Shown here in pieces: positions 46,303 to 55,672 of a stretch of DNA of 64,000 bases. Source of the DNA: Collybia mongolica (Eukaryota > Basidiomycota > Agaricomycetes > Agaricales > Clitocybaceae); contig JAAXNY010000006.1 of NCBI GenBank assembly GCA_013420905.1, positions 2,790,001-2,854,000 on the forward strand, written 5' to 3'. Below the pieces are notes generated by a model. The model ran no database searches. It worked only from the letters and a program-made list of their open reading frames with translations, and was not told the DNA's origin. Within the stretch, counting starts at the first letter, position 1, and every line of letters starts with the position of its first letter. The translations under genes were made by a program, and so were the position numbers.

Positions 46303-49141
46303 TTAACTTAGGGGGTCTTGGCTTTTTGTTCGGCTCCTGTCCCGCCCTCGGCCACCATCGGGGAACGGCACCCCACCAAGAGGCCTCATCACGCGGGAAT
46401 CGCGTCTCGAGCTCGACCCTGCTGCAGCGTCGCTCTTGACCCCCATCTCTACATCTTGTTGATATCGTTGCCAATCCTCCACTTTGAGCATCGACAAACG
46501 CTTCGACGACGAACCTCCCATAGCCCCAAGCCTGTCCCCACTGAGCGATCGTGAATGACGCTTAGAAGGCATGTCATGAGTGGTTAGAGTCTTTCGTCCC
46601 GACCGATCTAGACCTTCTTTCCTCTTTTCCAGCTGGGCCGCCCGTTCCGCCTGCCTTTTGTTGACTGCCTCTTTCTCCAAAATCTTGTTTCTTTCCCACC
46701 TTTGCTTGGCGGCATTTAGTTCCTCCTGTTCCTTTTCTGCTTGAGTGATTGGTGCCTGCAAATCTCTTATCTTTTCTCGATGTCTCTCATTCAACTCCTC
46801 AAATGTGCGGGTGCGGTTGGCGGAAGGCCGTTGTGGCGTCGGGGACGTAACCGGCAGCGCGCCTTTACGAGGAGGCAGCACAGTTACGGGAATATATCCC
46901 CCCGTTGAACTACTCCGTTTAACACGAGCGATGCGAGCTAGAGGGACATCATCAGAGGAATCTGTACTCGGTGCACCATGTCCCAAAGCGCTCTCCCGCT
47001 GCTTGCGTTGATTCAGCGCGTCTGCAACAGCCTGAGACATGGGTATCCTGGCCGCTGGCGTGTTGATGGGTGAGGTTACGATCGGAGGCGTCACACCAAC
47101 GGGCGGTTGAAACAATTTTCGGTCATGGACGTATGAATCCCAGTCTTCGTCGCGTACGGGCACACTTGTTGGTCGACTGACGGGCTCTCCTTGCAGGGGA
47201 GAATACCTTGCCAAGGTAGACATCTCCAGGGAATGGACTCTAGCACGTGGATCAGCTGCTCGGGGAGGACGTAAATGAGACGGGATAGGTAACAAGGCAC
47301 TGCTTGCATCAATGCTGAGAGTCCGTCGGGAGGTCATAGAAGGACGACGGGAGCCTGTAGAAGACGAAGGTGCGGGAGTCTCCGACCGGAGGGCATCAAT
47401 AGACCTGCGGATGGTTTGAATTTCCAGCATCAGTTCTTCTTTGCGTTTCAATTCCTCAAGTTCGACGGGGGACATTTCTTTCTTGCGCAATTCATCCTCG
47501 GCGATGAACCCACGAGGAACATCGTCTTGAATGCCGGGCCCGAGTTCCAGAGTGGGAAGGACCCCTGGATTTTGCGGGTTTCTTGCAGCGCGCCTGAGTT
47601 CCTCATCCGGGGTCGGGGCAACCTTGAAATCAGATACTCCCGAGAGTTGGCGAGCTCGTCCATCATTGACCAGAGTAAATGTCGAGAGGTGTTCGGGGGT
47701 CGTGGGAGATGCAGAGCCATCTTGGTCTTTCATAAGGGGCATAGTCGAGAGACCGCTCTGATGGCGCACATGTTTGCTCAAGGTAGGATGGTCTTTCTCC
47801 CATTCCTCTCGTTCATTCGAAAGATCGTCAAACCTGCTGGCAGCTTGGAGTTCGGCCTCCTCGTCGCGTTTCTTCTGTTCCGCGGAGATTTCTTGGAGCT
47901 TCGTATGAAGCACGGATAGAATCCGGAGCTGAACTGCAGCTCCCATGAGGGCCACTGCGCCGATGAGACCAAGTTCTATTTGCATTGTCTGAGAGACAGG
48001 GAACTCTATACCGTTTGTGGTGAATTTCGGGAATAGGGAGCGAAAGCCGAGATTCCAAATATAGAACTGGGTAGAGAATGAGATGAGAGGGAACCGAGAT
48101 GATTCAGAACTCTAAGCTTACCTCCTTCAAGCCGGCAGTAGTGAAGCAGTCGACACCGAGAATGAACGCGGAGGCCCCAACGAACGCCGTGGAAATGAGA
48201 AGGATATGGTAATGAATCTTAAAATAACATTGAACATGCAGGGTCGGGTAATCGGGATAAGGGCTCACTTTTGGAATAGTGGATAGTGTGAAACCGATAA
48301 CGGCACAGCCTGATAGTTTTGTGATCAGAAATAAAGGAAGATTTGAGGATATTTGACAGGGTACCAATGTAAAGAATCCACCTGAAACCGATCGCCTTGA
48401 TGAGACCACCATTATGGAAGCACTGGATCCACAAGCCTAGGGCAAAGCCACCCCAAGCGCCTATTCCATACCTAGCGGCCTTCCAGAAGAAGATGGCGAT
48501 AGCGCCACCTGCCACGCCAGCGATGACGGACGCAAGGACAAACATGCCACGGAGAGTCTTGCTTGGGGGATTGACAGCGGCAAGGACACCAAATTTGAGG
48601 ATAAGGACTACGCAGACGAGTGAGAGGGTATAAAATCCAATGAGAAAGAAAGAAGTCCTGTGGAGCGGTGAATGATGGGTGTAAAAGTGGAGTGAGAGAA
48701 TGGACGGACCATCTGTTCTTGTGGCCCCAGAAGGCGGATGGCAGGCCGGTAAGAATGAGGATTGCGCCCAAGACGCCAAAGGCTGGGTCGAGTTTTGTAT
48801 CCTAAACGGAAGGTGAGTGGGGGATGGGCAAGGATCGTTGAGAATAGTGAACATACAAGAGAGGTTGAAGGGGTAGATGTGGCGGAGGCAGTGGAGTTAG
48901 AGGGGGTGGCAGAGGTAGTAGGGGTAATGGTACGAGTGACATTGAAGACGGTGGGGACGAGAGTGGTAAGAGGGATATTCTGATTGCCTGAACGAGTGGT
49001 GAGAGTCCGTGTGAGGTTGGCGGTGGTGAGAGAGAGGGAGAGGGTAGGAGGAGGGGGAGTGGGAGTGGGAGTGGGAGTGGTGGAGGACTGGGCAGCGACG
49101 ACGGCCAGAAAGGCCAGAGAGAGAAAGGGTCGGAACCACAT
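46303..49141 (-). CDS. TM7S3/TM198-like (DUF4203) multi-pass membrane protein
   Basis: The ATG at 49139-49141 gives a signal peptide (MWFRPFLSLAFLAVVAAQ), then a Thr/Ser/Pro-rich luminal stretch that is probably O-glycosylated. About seven membrane helices follow over several exons: FGVLGAILILTGLPSAFWG, SFFLIGFYTLSLVCVVLIL, MFVLASVIAGVAGGAIAIFF, IGAWGGFALGLWIQCFH, RWILYIG, ILLISTAFVGASAFILGVD and LGLIGAVALMGAAVQLRIL. The long last exon (from about 47985) encodes a cytosolic tail of more than 500 residues: charged, coiled-coil prone (RREKI-type repeats near EELNERHREKIRDLQAPIT) and rich in SP sites. The membrane domain matches the DUF4203 family; cargo and role are unknown. Stop near 46303. 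Confidence 0.75.
49055..49078. repeat. Four exact GGGAGT hexamers (coding)
   Basis: Four tandem copies of GGGAGT on the plus strand, which read as Thr-Pro repeats in the luminal part of the DUF4203 protein on the minus strand. Likely to vary in copy number between strains without shifting the frame. Confidence 0.85.
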
Positions 49142-49271
49142 GGTGGTCAGTCGCGAAAGGGCCTGTCGGTCTAATATCACCGCCTACTTGTCAGCCCTCG
49201 GAAGCAAACTTTATTCATGCATTCATCAAGGAATCATGCTAGGTATCATCGCAATATAATTCTAGTAATCC

Positions 49272-49336
49272 AGTGTTCTAGCAATCACCACAGTAATCTA
49301 GCATTATTCTAGTGTTTTAGCAATCATCATAGTATT
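49272..49336. repeat. Two imperfect copies of a 26-bp AT-rich repeat
   Basis: Copy 1 begins at 49272 (AGTGTTCTAGCAATCACCAC) and copy 2 at 49311 (AGTGTTTTAGCAATCATCAT), with related TCTAG words between them. The repeat lies between the helicase stop and the DUF4203 start, so it may act in either a promoter or a 3' end. Confidence 0.7.
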
Positions 49337-49391
49337 ATTCCAATATTAATCTATTGCTATGACGTATCTCGTCGCGATCGCCCCTATTATA

Positions 49392-51190
49392 TCAGTCAAA
49401 AAGTTCGAATTGGACTGGCGTGGTATCTATCATCTCCAATATCCTTTTCATCTTCACCTCCTCTCCCTTTTCCACTACTGTCACCACTTTCCCCCCACCC
49501 CCAAATCGTCCAACCCGTCCCGCAATGTGCACGTATCCGTCCACCGTCCGTCCATTCACTTTGCCACCCTCTGGGATCCCCAGCACAAACACATGTGTCA
49601 GCTCTGGCAGATCCAGTCCCCGCGTCGTCGCCATTGTCGACACCAACAACGTCGGATTCTCCCCCACACCAAATTCACCTTTCAACAATTCCAGTCCATG
49701 TGCGTTCACCCCCATCTCCCGCAGCTCATATACAGCCCGCTGCAGCGGCGCAGATGACGGTAACACCAGCAGTGCAATCGATGGAACGTCCAGTGCAAAT
49801 GCCGTTGCGATCGCTTCAAATGCGTTCGGATTAAAAGGCGACGGCTTGTCCGCGTATTCTACAAATCATCACCGTTAATCTCATCTCAAAAGTACTTATC
49901 AAACTCACTCTCTGCCATCCGTGCGTCAACCTCTGGTGACTCCAGCGCGGCCGATGGTCCAAATAGCATCTCTGGGTCTACTTTCTTGTCCTCAATCTGC
50001 TGCACTGACGCAGGTATCGCCCCTTCAATGTTCTCAACCCCGGCCTCCGAAACTATTAAAACCGAATGTGTAACACTTATGCCCTCGGCCATCGTCTTCG
50101 GTTCCACTGCCCTCTTCGTCCCCTTCACCTTCACCAAGTGATCCTTATTCAACCACCCGCTCTCTTCAAACAGATAGTTCCTCAGGTGGCTCCGCAATGT
50201 TGCGCTCGACATGATCAACTGCGGTGCCACCCCAGACCCAGACCCAGACCCAGACGAACTCCTCCGTCGGTGCTGCGTCACCCCTGGCTCATCCAACCTC
50301 TGCTCATTCATCTCCTTTCTCCTCGCATATATTCTATCTAGCAATTCCCGCGTCACTCCGGGGTGCGCCAGTAATTTTCGGCTTGCTTTTTCAAATGATT
50401 TTCGATACGACTTGTTCGGGTCCTTCTTCGGAATCGTCTCAATCAAGTAGTCCACCTCGTCTACTACGACAGTCGACAGGCCCATGAGCTGCAACGCCTG
50501 GGCATCCTCTTGAAAGATATCGTGTATTGCCTGGGGCGTGCCGATGAGGATGTGCGGGGGCGTGTCGCGGAGGGTTTGCAGTCCAGTGGTAAGATGTGTA
50601 TGGCCATCGCGTACCAGGACCTGCGCTATGGTCGACATGGGCGGGACAGGGTCAGTGCTGGACGTCATTTGCTCAATCCATTTGTAGAGTTGGTACGCGA
50701 GGTCACGGTGTGGGACAAGAACCAAGGACGTAATGTTCCGCTGCTCCCCCAGCTTTCCATTGCTCTTCTGCTTTGATATGACCCGTGGCTTGTTAAGGAG
50801 CGCTACGACTAGCCCAAACGACCTATGAGGTCAATAAGTAGTGCATGTGTAGTAACTGAAGGCACGAGCTACGAACTTTCCCGAACCCGTCTCATCCTTC
50901 AACAGCACATCTTTCCCACCCAGAACAGCAGGTATGAATCTAGCCTGGACCTCGGTGGGGTACTGCACGTTGGGGAACGCCGACTGAAGGGCACTGATAA
51001 TGGGGGGGTGGAGGCCCAAGTCGCTAAATGTAGTCCGGGTGCTGGGGGGGGGAGGAGGGGAGTTAGCCAGTGCACCTGCGTGAGCCTCTGCGCTGCGACC
51101 CATGAGCCGCACATGCACAGCGCCCCGCCATGCTCTGTGGCAAAACCTCTGGCAGTAAATACTTGTCAAGGTTGGAGGAAAAGATTTCAT
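49392..51190 (-). CDS. Mitochondrial DEAD-box-type RNA helicase (Mrh4-like)
   Basis: ATP-dependent RNA helicase, probably for mitochondrial ribosome assembly. The ATG at 51188-51190 gives a basic presequence (MKSFPPTLTSIYCQRFCHRA). Q-motif region TFSDLGLHPPIISALQSAFP, then PTEVQARFIPAVLGGKDVLL. Motif I is DETGSGK, split by an intron from SFGLVV. Motif Ia is LVLVPHRDLAYQL, motif Ib IGTPQ, motif II DEVD, motif III SAT (MSSATLRSHL). The C-terminal RecA domain has LVSTMATTRGLDLPELTHVF and motif VI HIAGRVGRFG. A GSGSGSG linker is encoded by a hexamer repeat. Stop near 49392. Shares an 83-bp divergent promoter with the LYR protein gene. Confidence 0.83.
50231..50254. repeat. Four exact CCCAGA hexamers (coding)
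   Basis: Tandem CCCAGA on the plus strand, reading as Ser-Gly repeats in the helicase between the RRRSS segment and motif III. Copy-number change would only lengthen or shorten the linker. Confidence 0.85.
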
Positions 51191-51273
51191 GAGTCACGTG
51201 GGATGTAGCAGCCGACAAAGACGCTAGTCACTTTGCTATTTATTACATAGTTATATTTATTCAATAACTCTTT

Positions 51274-52436
51274 ATGCATCCATATGGCAGCATTGCATCT
51301 CTCTACAGAACCTACCTCCGCCAAGTCAGGCAACTCCCGTCTTTGCATCTCAGGTCAACTCCCCTCTCTTTTTTTTTTATCGCATTGTTTGTGATACTAA
51401 ATCGGCTTCGAGTGTAGGCAGTTTTTCCAGTTGAAAGCGTCAGATGATTTGCACGCTGTACTTCGTGCACGAACAACGACTCTTCGTGACCGGAAACTAA
51501 AACGCGTGCAGAAGGTTTATTGCTCCTATTTTACAATAGCATGCTTTCGCTTATATCTTCATGTGCAGGATCTTCGCAAGATCCAAGCAGCTAAACCAGG
51601 AAATGTAAAGGCTTTTCGGTATATCCTAAACCTCGCATATGGCAGGAAGGGGAAGCTCAAACGAGAGCTAATGGACGTCAGTCCCCTCCTCTCATCCACC
51701 AACCTTATGAGCTGATTGTTACCCCCAGCCCCTCCTCCATGACCCCACTGCACCACTCCCCCCTCCCATCATACCTCCTGTCGAAAAGTCGCGCCCCCCA
51801 GTTTACTCTCCGGAGCTGCAAGCCCTTCTGACCACAGGCTCCTCGCGACGCACCAAGCCTCTCAGCCCCAAATCCCTCACTTTCCCTCCTCCCCTTCCAG
51901 CGCGCACGGACCCTGCCTCCGAGGACGCACGCCTGCTTGGCCGTCTAGGCAAGCGCCGCGAGGTCAATATTCGCTGGCGTTATTACACAACTGAGTGGAA
52001 AAAAGTCTACCCACCGTTGCAGGTCGTTGTAGAAGGCTCTGGGGCGTCGACGGCTGATATTGCGCGGGCGGGGATCCGTGGCATGGGATTCCAGGGTACG
52101 GGTGTCTTTGAAGAGACAGAACGTATAGCGGGACCCGTGCACGTGGCACCACCGCTGACGCGCAAGGAGGTGCAGGCGGGCAAGATGCCAGGGGAGGTAC
52201 AATCACGGCACCCCTCGAGATGGCTGCGACAGCGCTACCGGCAGCTTCTTTGGAGGCTACCAATCCTTACTTTTGTTCCCCTCGCTAAAGGTGAGGGTGA
52301 GAAGCGGGGCAAGTACATTGTTTCCTCATCCCCCGTTGCCTTCGGTCCTTCCTTCTGTTCTCCACCCCTGCGCCTGCCCGAGGTTTCTAGTGATGATGAT
52401 GAAGCTTGGCTCGGACTAACTGATGAAAAGGTCTGA
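51274..52436 (+). CDS. LYR-motif protein, Cup1-like, with long C-terminal extension
   Basis: LYR proteins bind the mitochondrial acyl carrier protein and help assemble respiratory, ribosomal or iron-sulphur complexes. The ATG at 51274 places the LYR motif at residues 10-12 (MHPYGSIASLYRTYLRQVRQ). An ATG ten bases later is in another frame that lacks the motif. The 64-nt first intron is 51354-51417, giving RQFFQLKASDDLHAVL next, then QAAKPGNVKAFRYILNLAYG with the conserved phenylalanine. After a Pro-rich linker, a second conserved-looking block follows (LGRLGKRREVNIRWRYYTTE; WKKVYPPLQV). The tail is acidic (SSDDDEAWLGL), stop TGA 52434-52436. At about 300 aa it is much longer than small LYRM proteins (about 80-120 aa), as in the Cup1-like group. 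Confidence 0.78.
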
Positions 52437-52600
52437 TACGAAGAAAGAAAGAACCATGATAAAAAACGCTTGATCCATCCCCATGACACAAGAAGCGACA
52501 TATATATTAGGGAGGGTATGTATGTAAGAAGCCAAGCTTTCTTGGTAATCCGTGAACATCCTTTACGCTTTAGCAGAGGGCGATAAAGAAAAGTCTAGAT

Positions 52601-55208
52601 CTACCCTTCGCGCGATCCGATGGGTTCGTATTGCGTCCGTCCATCCGTCCGATCAAACATGCGACTAACCCAGCCGCGGTTGCCATTACGCAAAGCTCGA
52701 GAAGCTGGGTTGATCGTTTGGTGATTAGTAGGGAAGCTGCCCCCCACCAGTGATGTTATTTCAGAGTCGTTTTCTAGTTCCTCCTCGAGTTCTTCTAAAA
52801 GGACATAAGCTACTGTCGCGTCCGAAAGAAACGAACTATTTACCTTCACCGAAAACGGCGTCCATTTCCTCCAAAGGAACACCCTTCGTTTCGGGATACA
52901 CTATGAGGGGTGAGCAACCGCGGCAAAGACAGTTCGGCGAATAAGATACACACAAAAGTACACTAAAATAATCGTAACACTTTGTTAGTTTCATGTGGGA
53001 TTCACAATAAACGCTACGCACCAACTATAAAGCTACAGGCACAGAAGAATCCATGCATTGGGTACAGTCGCCATGCCATAAGCTCTTGAAGATAAGGTGT
53101 CATCTCTCCAACAATGAAGTTGAAGAACCAGTTGGTTGCAGTGGAAATAGATACACCCTTCGCACGGACAGAGAGGGGCATGATCTACTTTGATCATCAG
53201 TAACAACCGGAGAAGAAGAAAAAAAAAACGAAGGACAGGAATGATACAGACCTCAGGTGGATACAACCAAGGGATCGGGCCCCAACTAGTAAATAAATAA
53301 ATGAGGGAGCCGATATTGTTATGGGTTAAGACTGACCTATATCCAAATGCAGCATTGAAAACTATGACACATATAACAACAGCATTTGGAGTGTGCGGAA
53401 CATCAACGTACATCCACCATCCTGTCGCAACTAACGCTGCGCTCATCTATCATCAAGATTAGGTTAGGAATAGTGCCCAAGTAAAATATATGAACATACC
53501 ACGACTGCTCCAGATAACAGAATCGTACGTCTTCCCCAACGGTCAACAAGGTACCACCTGTTCCAACTCGAATTCAGCGCGTAATCCGACAAGAAAAGCC
53601 ACATCAAAACACGCACGGTGGAAGGGTACTCAAGACGTATATTACAGAATTGATTCCGGTCATTAAAATCGCTTGGCGTCCAATCCAACCAGCCTCTGCA
53701 TTTAATATTCGCACCAGGATTAACACATGCAAGCTAGCAGGACGAACCTTCAAATACACGAGCTGCAATGGAAAGCATGAGCATGGCAGGATAACCAGGC
53801 TATTAAAGAACATACGAGCGTAATATGAAATTACTGACATCCAAAGTCAGATTATAATTCAAGACGATATGAACATATTACCCACCGTTGATACCATTCT
53901 GGAAGGAAGTATTATTCAGTAAAATGACAACGAATAGTATCATATACATACAAGCTGTGCAAATGCTTGGGAAGACATTGCTAATAGCACACGACGCTTG
54001 TATTTCCTCCACATCATTCTATAGGAACGGCCTTCTCCGGATTCCCGCTATTTCCAGTTTAGCATCCTCCCAAATAAAAGGAAAGTGTGACAAATACTTC
54101 TTCTTGCACCTTCCCCTTGATCTCTTGGAACTCAGCTACAGCAACAGGATCGTGAAGATCTCCGCCATGCAAATCAGCGATGACTCGCATCCCTTCCGAA
54201 TCTTTATCTGTGTCAATCAGCCACCTGGATAAAGCATCGATGAGTGAAAGTCATGGTATGTTTTCGGATCTGTTTACCGGGGACTTTCAGGCATCACGAG
54301 TGAGCCTGCAGCGAGAATAGCACCAATAAGACATTGCATGAAGAGAGGTATTCTCCATGAAAGGTTCGAATCTATGAAAGAGCAGAAATAGTCCGTCCAC
54401 TTGTTTTGGGTTATTTCACCATGCACCATGTAGACATGTGGAAAGGGACGCACCACTGACGAGGAATACCCTATGATATTCCCGGTGAACTCCATACATG
54501 CCAAGGCACCGCGCTATTGCACGTATTAGTGCATGTTAGACGGAGGAGGAATCCAGACGAACGTGATTTGGGGGTGATATTTCACTCTGATATATTGGAA
54601 CGATTGTTCTGTGAGCCGTTGTAAGTTGACAATGGGATTTAAAATGTGAAATGTGCTCTCACGAAAGGAGGCCAACACCAAAACCACTGACTAGGCGGCC
54701 GGTTATCATCGTCCAGAATCCTGTGGTGAATGTTTGGATAGCACCGCCGATGGTGAACACGACAGCACCAACGAAGAGAGTCCCTTTGCGGCCAATGACG
54801 TCCCCCACCCGACCAGCAGCGACGGATGTGACTGATTAAGGGCTTAAAATGAAACCAATATACACGCCGGGAGTATCACATACTAAAAGCACCAACTTCA
54901 AGAATGGCAACCATGGTCCCGAGATCGAGGGGTCCTGGGTAGTTGAAATATTGGCGGAAATGGGGACCAGTGATGATCCCACTCATGACTCTGTTTACAG
55001 TTTGAGTCGAATGGTATTGAAAAAGTAGAAATCATGTACCCTTGGTCATAACCGAACTGCCAGGTGGTCAACAAGCGCCGAGGGAGTAGGAAAAAGTCGC
55101 GAGACTCACAAGGAAGACACCAAGACTAGCGAAGATGGATATGGCATAGAGAAGGGGCTGGCCCACTAGCTTTGGGCGAGACGGACGTGATATTTGAGAT
55201 TCCGGCAT
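52601..55208 (-). CDS. MFS sugar transporter (SLC2/hexose transporter family)
   Basis: Twelve-helix plasma-membrane sugar-proton symporter. The ATG at 55206-55208 begins MPESQISRPSRPKLVGQPLL. Helix 1 contains FGYDQGVMSGII. The loop 2-3 motif is GRVGDVIGRKGTL, helix 5 region VPIYQSEISPPNHRGAL, the central PESPRWL motif, helix 7 block QLNGINVISYYARM, VDRWGRRTILLSGA, helix 10 WGPIPWLYPPEI, and after the last helix PETKGVPLEEMDAVFGE. The C-terminus is polar and ends QYEPIGSREG near 52601. More than ten exons, several with AT-rich introns. The family is certain; the sugar cannot be assigned. The start codon is 127 bp from the divergent MIM2 start. Confidence 0.88.
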
Positions 55209-55335
55209 GATGCATGGGAGATTGAGGGGAAGGTAGTAAGAAGGGAGGAGTGCTAATCAAGTTAAATAAGAAAGGCATGATTCGGCTCCGGGTCGGCAAG
55301 TCGCACTCCACTCAGACCTGTCCACTGATCCCAAC

Positions 55336-55625
55336 ATGCCACGGTCTGAAGCTTCAATCGACGATATCTCATCCAACGCCTCCTATGATTCTGAGGAAGA
55401 ATACAGACTCGCACAGCAAGAGTGGGAAGAGAGCTTGCACCAGCTTCAACAATTGGTTTCTGTCGTGATGCTGCCGTTTTTTGGTAAATGGCTGGGAAGG
55501 CGCTGGAGCCACTGGGGTCAGCCTTACTTATTCTCTTCATCCTTTGTTCGAACTCAACGCTCATATAATTAGCATATACACGTTATATTCGAGTCGGCCT
55601 TGGGAAAGCTTTCTTTGGGGCGTAG
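55336..55625 (+). CDS. MIM2: Mitochondrial outer membrane import protein Mim2
   Basis: Small subunit of the MIM complex, which inserts alpha-helical proteins into the mitochondrial outer membrane. The ATG at 55336 gives an acidic Ser-rich N-terminus (MPRSEASIDDISSNASYDSE), then the family signature EWEESLHQLQQLVSVVMLPF and FGKWLGRRWSHW with the single membrane helix. A 56-nt intron (55517-55572) joins HW to AYTRYIRVGLGKAFFGA and a TAG at 55623-55625. Total about 77 aa, the right size. Reading through the intron would give a wrong tail. It converges on the PPR gene with only 47 bp between stops. Confidence 0.82.
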
Positions 55626-55672
55626 CCTCACAAACTTGTAGTAATGAGCACTGTATTGGCCAACATTATCTT

